From positions 1 to 9,793 of the forward strand of contig CALEBN010000008.1 of assembly GCA_937943045.1 (NCBI GenBank): 9,793 nucleotides of DNA, in the 5' to 3' direction. Under the pieces are notes generated by a model that saw nothing but the letters and a program-made list of their open reading frames with translations, was not told where the DNA came from and ran no database searches. Origin of the DNA: an uncultured Collinsella sp. (GTDB lineage Bacteria; Actinomycetota; Coriobacteriia; Coriobacteriales; Coriobacteriaceae). Below are positions 1 through 5,733 of the stretch, piece by piece. Every line of letters begins with the position of its first letter. Within the stretch, counting starts at the first letter, position 1. A program made the translations under genes and the position numbers.

Positions 1-13
1 GGGTGGTTTCTGA

Positions 14-36
14 TGCGGCGCGCTGCGCGCCCCGCA
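14..36. repeat. Small GC-rich hairpin at the left edge
   Basis: A short inverted repeat has inner arms GGCGCG (17-22) and CGCGCC (26-31) around a CTG loop. It extends by TGC/GCA after a two-base bulge. No T-run follows it on either strand, so it is not a convincing terminator. It lies beyond the cstA terminator and may belong to the regulatory region or 3' end of a gene outside the window. Confidence 0.35.
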
Positions 37-55
37 CAGGCTAAAGCCCGTAATG

Positions 56-93
56 AAAAAAGACCGAGCCCGCGCAGCCGCGGACCCGGTCTT
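56..93 (-). terminator. Intrinsic terminator of cstA
   Basis: Read on the minus strand, the stem AAGACCG/CGGTCTT (93-87 with 66-60) encloses a second stem CCGCG/CGCGG (83-79 with 74-70). The right foot runs straight into six T (61-56). It begins 40 nt beyond the cstA stop codon, in the correct orientation. GC-rich stem plus T-run is the standard rho-independent layout. Confidence 0.85.
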
Positions 94-133
94 ATCGAGT
101 TGTATAGATGTGACGTTCAACTCGTCAGGTCGA

Positions 134-2023
134 TTACGCCTTGGCAGCCTCGGCGTCGGCGGGAGCCTCGGCGGCAGCGGCGCGGCCATACTCGACTTTG
201 CCCATCTCGGACCACTCGGGCTCCTCGTCGGGCATGGAACCGGCCTCCTTGCCGAAGAACTCCTTGAGGCAGTTGACGGCAACGATGAGGCCCAGGACCA
301 TCAGCAGGACGGCGAAGACGAGCTGCAGACCCTTGGTGGCGGCGACGGAAACGGCAGCCGTGGTGGCGGTAGCCGGGATGGTGCCGAAGAAGCCGTAGGC
401 CTGGACGGCGGTCATGCAGCCCATGGCGCTCTGGACCAGCGAGGTGAAGGTGCAACAGAGCAGGAAGACAACGGGCACGTAGAGCATCCAACCCTTGCGG
501 CCGGTGCACTTGCAGAACACGGCGAGGGTGATCATGGTCATACCGCCGAGCAGCTGGTTAGAAGCACCAAAGAGCGGCCAGATGTTGGCATAGCCGCCAA
601 AGGCGAGGGCGAGGCCAGGAAGCAGGGTAACGACCGTGGCGAACCAGGGGTTACCGAGGACCTTCATGTAGCCGGCCTTGGACTCGATGGCCAGGGCGTC
701 GTTGGTCTGGGCAAAGAACTCGGAGAACGAGGTGCGAGCGATGCGGGCGACGGCATCGAGCGAGGTCAGGGCCAGAGCGGAAACGTTCATGGTCATGAAG
801 ACGGTTGCGAGCGTGCCGTCAACGCCGAAGGCCTGCATACCGCGGGAGATGCCAGCTGCGAAGATCTGGAACGGGGTGGAAGCGACGCCGGCGTTAAGGG
901 CGCCGGTACCGGCGGTGTTCATGTCGGAGAACATGATGCCGGCGACGATGATGGCAAGGATGCCGACGAAGGACTCGACGATCATGGCGCCGTAACCGAC
1001 CTTGACGGCGTCCTGCTCCTTCTCGACCTGCTTGGAGGAGGTACCAGAAGAAACGAGGCTGTGGAAACCGGAGAGAGCACCGCAGGCAACGGAGACAAAC
1101 AGGACCGGGAATATCATGCCCGAGGCATTGCTAAAGCCGGTGAAGACCGGAGCGGTGATGGTGGCCTGGCCGTTAGCGCCCAGGACGACGATACCGAGGA
1201 CAGCGCAGACGATCATGACGATCATCATGATGGAAGTGAGGTAGTCGCGAGGGGTCTTGAGCATCTGGATGGGCATGGCACCGGCAAAGACCAGGTAGAC
1301 CATGACGACGGCGAACCACTGGAACTTGTCCAGGTAGACCGGGAACTGCATGCCGACGGCGAACATGAGGACCATGAGTACCACGCCGGTGACGAACTCG
1401 GCAGCGCCGGTGAGGTTGAACTTCTTCTGGGCCCAACCAAAGGCCATGGCGACGAAGGTGAACAGGATGGAGATGGTGCCAGCGCAGCCGGCGGCATAGG
1501 ACTTGGTGAAGTCGATGGCACCGGTAGCAGCACCAGAAGCGTCAACGGCCGGGGTGAACATGAACGTCTTGCAGACCATGTCGGTGAAAGCGGCGATGAC
1601 GATGATGCAGAACAGCCAGCAGAACAGCAGGAACAGGCGACGGCCGGTCTTGCCGATGTACTTCTCGATGAGCTGGGCCAGGGACTTGCCGTTGTTCTTC
1701 ATCGAGGCGTACAGGGCGCCAAAGTCGTGGACGGCGCCAAAGAAGATGCCGCCGACGAGGACCCAGAGCACGACGGGAAGCCAGCCGAAGGCCATAGCGA
1801 CGATCGTACCCGTGACAGGGCCGGCACCGCAGATCGAGCTGAACTGGTGCGAGAACGCGGTGAAGGCGGAGACGGGCGAGAAGCTGTTGCCGTCTTTCAT
1901 GCGCTTGGCCGGCGTGAGGGCCTCTTTGTCAACGCCCCACTTGTTGGCCAGCCATCGGCCATAGCCCAGATAGCCGCAGGCGAGCACCGCCGCGGCCACA
2001 ACCATGAGCAAAACTCCGTTCAT
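134..2023 (-). CDS. cstA: CstA-family carbon starvation transporter (peptide/pyruvate uptake)
   Basis: A 629-residue polytopic inner-membrane protein of the CstA family. E. coli members CstA and BtsT take up pyruvate, and CstA was first linked to peptide use; which substrate applies here cannot be read from sequence. Family signatures seen: the N-terminal hydrophobic segment (about 3-22), TPAKRMKDG (37-45), GAGPVTG (66-72), SGFHSLVSSGTSSKQ (318-332), a SLDAVARIAR segment (421-430) and WPLFGASNQLL (482-492). Many hydrophobic segments occur between residues 75 and 585. The last ~30 residues are charged, then alanine-rich, and probably cytoplasmic. Length is shorter than the ~700 residues of E. 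coli CstA but normal for Gram-positive forms. The start is fixed by AGGAGG 7 nt upstream. It is a single-gene unit with its own promoter, a structured leader and its own terminator. A long open frame on the opposite strand is a compositional shadow. Confidence 0.96.
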   Translation of the reverse strand: MNGVLLMVVAAAVLACGYLGYGRWLANKWGVDKEALTPAKRMKDGNSFSPVSAFTAFSHQFSSICGAGPVTGTIVAMAFGWLPVVLWVLVGGIFFGAVHDFGALYASMKNNGKSLAQLIEKYIGKTGRRLFLLFCWLFCIIVIAAFTDMVCKTFMFTPAVDASGAATGAIDFTKSYAAGCAGTISILFTFVAMAFGWAQKKFNLTGAAEFVTGVVLMVLMFAVGMQFPVYLDKFQWFAVVMVYLVFAGAMPIQMLKTPRDYLTSIMMIVMIVCAVLGIVVLGANGQATITAPVFTGFSNASGMIFPVLFVSVACGALSGFHSLVSSGTSSKQVEKEQDAVKVGYGAMIVESFVGILAIIVAGIMFSDMNTAGTGALNAGVASTPFQIFAAGISRGMQAFGVDGTLATVFMTMNVSALALTSLDAVARIARTSFSEFFAQTNDALAIESKAGYMKVLGNPWFATVVTLLPGLALAFGGYANIWPLFGASNQLLGGMTMITLAVFCKCTGRKGWMLYVPVVFLLCCTFTSLVQSAMGCMTAVQAYGFFGTIPATATTAAVSVAATKGLQLVFAVLLMVLGLIVAVNCLKEFFGKEAGSMPDEEPEWSEMGKVEYGRAAAAEAPADAEAAKA

Positions 2024-2030
2024 TACATTT

Positions 2031-2036
2031 CCTCCT
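2031..2036 (-). promoter_or_regulatory. cstA ribosome binding site
   Basis: A perfect AGGAGG lies 7 nt before the cstA ATG (2023). It comes only about 20 nt after the T-run of the leader terminator, so transcription that stops at that terminator would never reach this site. Confidence 0.9.
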
Positions 2037-2057
2037 CTAAAAAGAACTTCCCAGACA

Positions 2058-2097
2058 TAAAAAATGAGGGCCGTCGGTTGCGCTCGACGGCCCTCAT
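2058..2097 (-). terminator. Intrinsic terminator inside the cstA leader (candidate attenuator)
   Basis: On the minus strand a perfect 13-bp stem, ATGAGGGCCGTCG (2097-2085) with CGACGGCCCTCAT (2076-2064), closes an 8-nt loop and is followed directly by TTTTTT and TATG. It is a textbook rho-independent terminator in the sense direction of cstA, ending about 35 nt before its start codon. The plus-strand exit (CTTCATC) has no T-run, so it acts on minus-strand transcripts. Either it stops read-through from the upstream operon or, as placement after the cstA promoter suggests, it is the expression platform of an attenuator or riboswitch. Confidence 0.88.
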
Positions 2098-2108
2098 CTT
2101 CATCAGCC

Positions 2109-2126
2109 GCCCGTTATCGTACGGGC
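2109..2126 (-). promoter_or_regulatory. Leader stem-loop that could control the cstA terminator
   Basis: A stem GCCCGT/ACGGGC (2126-2121 with 2114-2109) closes a 6-nt loop, 11 nt upstream of the leader terminator. Bases 2111-2106 (GGCGGC) could instead pair with GCCGTC (2091-2086) in the 5' arm of the terminator, with one G-U pair. That pairing excludes both this stem and the terminator, which gives a possible antiterminator switch. Pairings were found by eye; no folding energy was computed. Confidence 0.5.
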
Positions 2127-2144
2127 TAGCTGTATGTGCTAACC

Positions 2145-2186
2145 CGCATCAGATAATTACTACGCTGATAATGTTTAGCTGATGCG
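2145..2186 (-). promoter_or_regulatory. Leader stem-loop with 26-nt AT-rich loop
   Basis: Arms CGCATCAG (2145-2152, plus strand) and CTGATGCG (2179-2186) form a perfect 8-bp inverted repeat around a 26-nt AT-rich loop, in the middle of the cstA 5' untranslated leader. It could be one domain of a structured regulatory RNA. I do not recognise a known riboswitch class. Confidence 0.5.
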
Positions 2187-2217
2187 TGAACATGTCTAAG
2201 AAATCCTCTTCAATCAT

Positions 2218-2246
2218 GATGTGAACGATCCGTGCGTGTTCACATC
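2218..2246. promoter_or_regulatory. 9-bp inverted repeat early in the cstA leader (operator or RNA hairpin)
   Basis: GATGTGAAC (2218-2226) and GTTCACATC (2238-2246) form a perfect inverted repeat with an 11-nt spacer, just downstream of the predicted cstA transcription start. A third GTGAAC copy lies at 2186-2191 and could pair with the same partner. The half-site resembles part of a CRP site (TGTGA/TCACA), but the spacing is far too wide for CRP. It may be a dimeric repressor operator or the first leader hairpin. Confidence 0.55.
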
Positions 2247-2264
2247 CCCCAGTGGTTGAAAAGG

Positions 2265-2293
2265 AGTATGAAACTTTAGTTACCTAAAGTCAA
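2265..2293 (-). promoter_or_regulatory. Predicted cstA promoter
   Basis: On the minus strand, TTGACT (2293-2288) and CATACT (2270-2265) are separated by exactly 17 nt. They match five and four of the six consensus bases of a housekeeping sigma promoter. Initiation near 2258 would give a leader of about 235 nt. It is the best minus-strand match I found between the hairpin elements and cstA. Confidence 0.6.
2273..2290. promoter_or_regulatory. Palindrome within the cstA promoter spacer (candidate operator)
   Basis: ACTTTAG (2273-2279) and CTAAAGT (2284-2290) form a perfect 7-bp inverted repeat with a 4-nt centre. It overlaps the last three bases of the -35 box and fills most of the spacer. A dimeric regulator bound here would exclude RNA polymerase, as in classical repression. 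No regulator gene is present in the window. Confidence 0.55.
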
Positions 2294-2390
2294 CGCAAAT
2301 ATGTAATGAATTTTCCACTTTTTTGAATTTCTCGGTATAAAACGCCACTGACCTCGGACTTTACCCCACGACAGTTTTTGCATGAGAGAT

Positions 2391-2550
2391 GCTCCTCGGG
2401 GGCGGGGCGGGCGCCTGCCGCCATATATGAACTTTCCTGCTCGGACAGTCCTGCTCACAACGGAGGCCACATTAAGTGGCCTCCTGTTCGTGCGGAACTC
2501 GCGATAAAGTTCATATATGGCGGCAGGCGCCCGCCCCGCCCCCGAGGAGC
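2391..2550 (-). repeat. Hairpin element 1: conserved apex between perfect 45-bp inverted arms
   Basis: The arms 2391-2435 and 2506-2550 are perfectly complementary over 45 bp, with no mismatch. The distal 32 bp is very GC-rich and the inner 13 bp is AT-rich (ATATATGAACTTT). They enclose a 70-nt core (2436-2505) which, on the minus strand, starts ATCGCGAGTTCCGCACG, has a central hairpin GGAGGCCAC-TTAAT-GTGGCCTCC, and ends with GCAGGACTGT and GAGCAGG. AGTTCCGC and GCAGGACT can also pair with two bulges, so the whole 160 nt can fold as one long hairpin. The core recurs in opposite orientation at 2727-2795, where the arms differ. Strand is given as the orientation in which the core begins ATCGCGAG. 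It contains no gene; open frames crossing it encode mirrored peptides and are artefacts. I know no family name for it. Confidence 0.9.
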
Positions 2551-2562
2551 TCCCATCCCAAA

Positions 2563-2585
2563 TGTGCGGAGCAAAGCTCCGCACA
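2563..2585. repeat. Perfect 10-bp hairpin between the two large elements
   Basis: TGTGCGGAGC (2563-2572) and GCTCCGCACA (2576-2585) are perfect complements around an AAA loop. Neither exit has a proper T-run: minus TTTGGGATG, plus CCAACTTATTC. It is therefore a weak terminator at best. TCCGCAC also occurs in the conserved core of both large elements (within GTTCCGCACG), which may be chance or may show a shared origin. The rest of 2551-2693 shows no gene or repeat that I can support. Confidence 0.6.
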
Positions 2586-2693
2586 CCAACTTATTCTTTC
2601 AGCCAAAGCACGCCGGAAATTCGATGCAGGCTGGCTAACCTTGCCGGACGCTGTCGACGCCGAACCAGCTCAGAAGCTATATCGATACAGAAA

Positions 2694-2828
2694 GGTCCCC
2701 GACCGGAGGGGCCGGATATAAGGTTTATCGCGAGTTCCGCACGCAAAGAAGGCCACTTAATGTGGCCTTCGTCTTGCGCAGGACTGTAGAGCAGGAAACC
2801 TTATATCCGGCCCCTCCGGTCGGGGACC
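2694..2828 (+). repeat. Hairpin element 2: same apex, different perfect 33-bp inverted arms
   Basis: Arms 2694-2726 and 2796-2828 are perfectly complementary over 33 bp. The distal 22 bp is GC-rich and the inner 11 bp is AT-rich (ATATAAGGTTT). The GC part is unlike that of element 1. The 69-nt core (2727-2795) matches the reverse complement of core 1 at 61 of 70 aligned columns, counted by hand. A G-C pair in the central stem of core 1 is an A-T pair here, a compensatory change that keeps the fold. The element ends 12 nt beyond the tsaD stop codon. Its minus-strand exit reads TTTCTGTAT, so it may also terminate the operon. Strand marks the orientation in which the core begins ATCGCGAG, opposite to element 1. 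Confidence 0.9.
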
Positions 2829-2840
2829 GCACCCGTACGA

Positions 2841-5225
2841 CTACAGCGTCATGTTTGGATCGGCGTCGACATCGAACGGCGAGATTTCACCTCGGTCGAA
2901 TTTACGGCGAGCGACCTCCGCGATCATGGCGGCGTTATCGGTGCAGGCAGACAAGGGCGGCACCGTTACGCGGATTCCCTGACGCCCGAGTTTCTTGATC
3001 ATCATCTCGCGCAGATGCGGGTTGGCCGAGACGCCGCCGCCGATGCAATACTCCTTGCACCCGGTAGCATGCAGGGCGTTTTTGGCCTTCTTGTACTGCA
3101 CGTCAAAGACCGCCGCCTCAAACGAAGCCGCCAAATCGGGCAGATGAATCGTGCGCCCGGCCTTGGTCTCCTGCTCGATGTAGAGCGTCACCGCCGTCTT
3201 GAGGCCCGAAAGCGAGAAGCGGTAGTCGCCCCTGCTGTTCAGCGCGCGGGGGAAATCAATCGCCTTAGGGTTGCCCGTCTCGGCAAGCTTGGAGATGATG
3301 GGGCCTCCGGGATAGCCAAGGCCCAGTGCCTTTGCCACCTTGTCGAAGGCTTCGCCCACGGCGTCGTCAAGCGTCTCGCCAAGCACCTCGTAGTCGCCCC
3401 ATGCCCTTACGTGCACGAGCATGGTGTGCCCACCCGAAACAAGCGTAAAGATAAACGGCGGCTTGAGGTCGGGCTGCGCCAACAGGTTGGCAAACAGGTG
3501 ACCCTCCAGATGATTGACGCACACCAGCGGTTTGCCGGCAGCATACGCAAAGCCCTTGGCAAAGGCGACACCCACCACCAAGGCACCCACCAGGCCCGGA
3601 CCTTGCGTCACGCCCACGGCGGCAAGCTCACTTGGTGCAATGGCTCCGCCCGTAAGGCCCAGCGACGCTGCGGCGTCCTCGAGTGCCGCGTCCACGACGC
3701 TCACGATGACCTCAACGTGCTTGCGCGAGGCGATCTCGGGCACCACGCCGCCAAAGCGAGCATGAAAATCAATCTGTGTCGACACCTGGTTGGCCAGTAT
3801 ATTGCCATCCGCATCGATAATTGCCACGGCTGTCTCGTCGCAGGAGCTCTCGATGGCAAGCACCAGGCGGCGGCGCTCGATTTCGGCACGCTCCTCAGCG
3901 GTGCGTTCGGGCGCGGGCAGCGGCCATACACGCTGTTCGGCAGCCGTCGGCTCGGGCGAGGCATTGTCGAGAGGAAGCACCAGGGGCAGCGGCGCCGTCA
4001 TGACGATGGCATCCTTGCCGGCACCGTAATAGCCACGGCGACGACCCGCCTCGGTAAAGCCCAGAGCGGCATAGAGCGCAATTGCGGCCTCGTTGCCGTC
4101 CTCAACCTCAAGCGAAGCCGTGGTGCAGCCGAGCATCTGCGCGTCATAGCTCACGTGCGACAGAAGCTTGCGGGCGATGCCCTCGCGGCGATGCGCCGGA
4201 TCGACGGCAACGTCCATAATCTGCACGTCCCCGTCGACGACCATACCGCCGGCAAGACCCAGCAGACGGCCGTCGTCGTGCGCCACCCACCAGCTACGTG
4301 GCGCGGCAACGTCCTCGCCCAGCTCGGACAGGAACATGCCCGGCGTCCACGCCTCGTGTCCGGCGCCTTCAAAGCAGGCGGTCTCCAGTGCGCTCGCGCC
4401 CTCGGCATCCGCCGCACCCATGGGGCGGAATTGCAGATGACGTCCGGCAAGCTCGTCGGCAACACCTGTCACCTCACTCTGCGCGCTCTCGGCAAGGCCC
4501 AGACGCTTGCGCTCGTTTTCCTCGGCGTCCGAAAGGCGCGTATAGATCGGCAAGACGCGAGCCGGATCGCCATCGCCTGCGGCGTGCGCCATCAGCAGGC
4601 CCTCGCCCGAGGGCCACCACAGGTCTCGCTCCACGCAGCGCGCCGTCTCATCCTCGCCCAGCAGTTTGCCATAACGCACGAGACCGTCACCAGTCAGCTG
4701 AACCTGATCCCAGTCCGCGGTCTGGCGCCACTCATCAAGCGCCACGGCGGCCTTGACCACGCGCTCGCGCTCAAACAGACGCTCGGGGCCCTCATCCCCC
4801 AGCACATAGAGCGCCGGGTACACCTCGCCGCGCATGGCATCGGCAAGAACACCAAGCTTGCCGCGCACGCCGGCCTTCCATGCCGTCCAGGCGCAAGCAT
4901 CGAGCGTCGACACGCCCAGCAACGGCACATTGGCACCGTGCGCCAGACCCTTTGCGGTGGAGATGCCGATACGCACGCCCGTAAACGAGCCGGGACCGCG
5001 ACCGACCACATAACAGCCGACATCGCTGCGATCCAGGCCGGCCTGCTTCAGTAGGTCATCAACAGTATTCACGAGCTCCACGTTGGCATGGCGGTGACAC
5101 AGATGGTCCCCACTTACCAGCTTTGCCTCGCCTGTCTGCACGTCAATCCAGCTTGCCGCGCAGGCAAGCATGTCGGTCGATGTGTCGAGCGCCACCACCA
5201 GCGCGTTGTCGTTATGCAAGCTCAT
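2841..5225 (-). CDS. tsaB-rimI-tsaD: TsaB-RimI-TsaD three-domain fusion (t6A37 tRNA modification plus N-acetyltransferase)
   Basis: A 794-residue protein joining three enzymes that are normally separate. Residues ~8-235 are TsaB (GPGSFTGVRIGISTAKGLA at 77-95), the scaffold that pairs with TsaD. Residues ~262-412 are a GNAT acetyltransferase of the RimI type: acetyl-CoA loop RREGIA (346-351), then SLEVEDGNEAAIALYAALGF (371-390) and a YY pair (399-400). RimI acetylates the N-terminal alanine of ribosomal protein S18 in E. coli. Residues ~452-794 are TsaD: ESSCDETA (459-466), metal-binding HLEGH (H572, H576), VSGGHT (596-601), GGVSAN and CTDNA (D763). TsaD transfers threonylcarbamoyl to A37 of ANN-decoding tRNAs; it needs TsaC-type threonylcarbamoyl-AMP synthase, which is not in this window. 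The ATG overlaps the end of tsaE by 14 nt and the Shine-Dalgarno match (AAGG) is weak, so translation is probably coupled. A proline- and charge-rich linker (~413-450) precedes TsaD. All key TsaD motifs look intact. Confidence 0.96.
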   Translation of the reverse strand: MSLHNDNALVVALDTSTDMLACAASWIDVQTGEAKLVSGDHLCHRHANVELVNTVDDLLKQAGLDRSDVGCYVVGRGPGSFTGVRIGISTAKGLAHGANVPLLGVSTLDACAWTAWKAGVRGKLGVLADAMRGEVYPALYVLGDEGPERLFERERVVKAAVALDEWRQTADWDQVQLTGDGLVRYGKLLGEDETARCVERDLWWPSGEGLLMAHAAGDGDPARVLPIYTRLSDAEENERKRLGLAESAQSEVTGVADELAGRHLQFRPMGAADAEGASALETACFEGAGHEAWTPGMFLSELGEDVAAPRSWWVAHDDGRLLGLAGGMVVDGDVQIMDVAVDPAHRREGIARKLLSHVSYDAQMLGCTTASLEVEDGNEAAIALYAALGFTEAGRRRGYYGAGKDAIVMTAPLPLVLPLDNASPEPTAAEQRVWPLPAPERTAEERAEIERRRLVLAIESSCDETAVAIIDADGNILANQVSTQIDFHARFGGVVPEIASRKHVEVIVSVVDAALEDAAASLGLTGGAIAPSELAAVGVTQGPGLVGALVVGVAFAKGFAYAAGKPLVCVNHLEGHLFANLLAQPDLKPPFIFTLVSGGHTMLVHVRAWGDYEVLGETLDDAVGEAFDKVAKALGLGYPGGPIISKLAETGNPKAIDFPRALNSRGDYRFSLSGLKTAVTLYIEQETKAGRTIHLPDLAASFEAAVFDVQYKKAKNALHATGCKEYCIGGGVSANPHLREMMIKKLGRQGIRVTVPPLSACTDNAAMIAEVARRKFDRGEISPFDVDADPNMTL

Positions 5226-5718
5226 CTTGTACAGCCTTATCTATCAAATGGGAAAGCTCAATCGCGCGCTCGCCGTGTGCCTCGAGCGTTATCGTTCGCA
5301 CGTCGCTGTCGTCCTCATCGCGCTTAAGCGTCACCGAAAGATACTCATCTGTCAGTTCATCCTGAAACTGCTCGCCCCATTCCAGCAGGCAAACACCCTC
5401 ATAGCCCAGCACGTCAAAAATGCCCGTATCCTCAAGCTCGTAGGCATGCTCCAGGCGGTACAGATCAAAATGGAACAGCGGAATACGCCCTTGGTCATGA
5501 ACGGCCATGAGTGCGAACGTAGGGCTTGTGACCATATGCTCATCGCCCAGAGCGCGCGAAACGCCCTTGGTAAAGTGGGTTTTGCCCACCCCGAGGCCGC
5601 CGGTCAAGATCAGCACATCGCCATCTTCTAGACACGGTGCGACCAGCTCGCCAAAATGCTCCGTATCGGCAGTACGGGCCGTTCTATAGGTACCTACCCC
5701 CAGGCGCTCCAGGGACAT
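5212..5718 (-). CDS. tsaE: TsaE, ATPase of the t6A37 tRNA modification complex
   Basis: A 168-residue P-loop ATPase that drives turnover of the TsaB-TsaD complex in bacterial t6A synthesis. Visible motifs are the Walker A GGLGVGKT (40-47), TSPTF (64-68), HFDLYR (83-88) and EWGE (113-116), all typical of the YjeE/TsaE family. Length is near the family norm of about 150-170. The start is supported by AAGGAG (5729-5724) 5 nt upstream. The 3' end overlaps the tsaB-rimI-tsaD start by 14 nt, keeping all three t6A complex subunits on one transcript. The acidic C-terminal tail after ~132 is less conserved in the family. Confidence 0.96.
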   Translation of the reverse strand: MSLERLGVGTYRTARTADTEHFGELVAPCLEDGDVLILTGGLGVGKTHFTKGVSRALGDEHMVTSPTFALMAVHDQGRIPLFHFDLYRLEHAYELEDTGIFDVLGYEGVCLLEWGEQFQDELTDEYLSVTLKRDEDDSDVRTITLEAHGERAIELSHLIDKAVQDELA

Positions 5719-5733
5719 ATACGCTCCTTATTA

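Noticed and set aside
53..2182. A 709-codon open frame on the plus strand opposite cstA
   Set aside because: Its translation is low-complexity (Gly, Asp, Glu, His rich) and has no recognisable domain. It mirrors the codon bias of cstA, which has clear family motifs and a good ribosome binding site.
2218..2246. CRP binding site, as at E. coli cstA
   Set aside because: The half-sites TGTGA and TCACA are present, but they are about 15 nt apart rather than 6, and they lie downstream of the predicted start.
2024..2265. A named riboswitch or T-box in the cstA leader
   Set aside because: I did not see the T-box consensus or the conserved core of a class I know, so I report only a possible attenuator.
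2391..2550. Integron attC-like recombination site
   Set aside because: attC sites conserve the ends of the stem (R-type boxes with GTT) and vary in the loop. Here the apex is conserved and the stem ends vary, and there is no integrase.
2276..2584. A 102-codon minus-strand open frame in the intergenic region, and similar plus-strand frames
   Set aside because: They run through both arms of hairpin element 1, so their peptides are products of the inverted repeat. No ribosome binding site or known domain is seen.
2391..2828. CRISPR array
   Set aside because: There are only two units, inverted relative to each other, with no direct repeats or spacers of uniform length and no cas gene in the window.
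2391..2828. Classical MITE or insertion sequence remnant
   Set aside because: A MITE family shares terminal inverted repeats and has target-site duplications. Here the outer arms differ between copies, and I could not find a direct duplication next to either element. No transposase fragment is present.
3015..5054. A 679-codon open frame on the plus strand opposite tsaB-rimI-tsaD
   Set aside because: It is antisense to a gene whose three domains are all recognisable; its translation shows no family and is rich in Arg, Ala and His, as expected of a GC-rich shadow.
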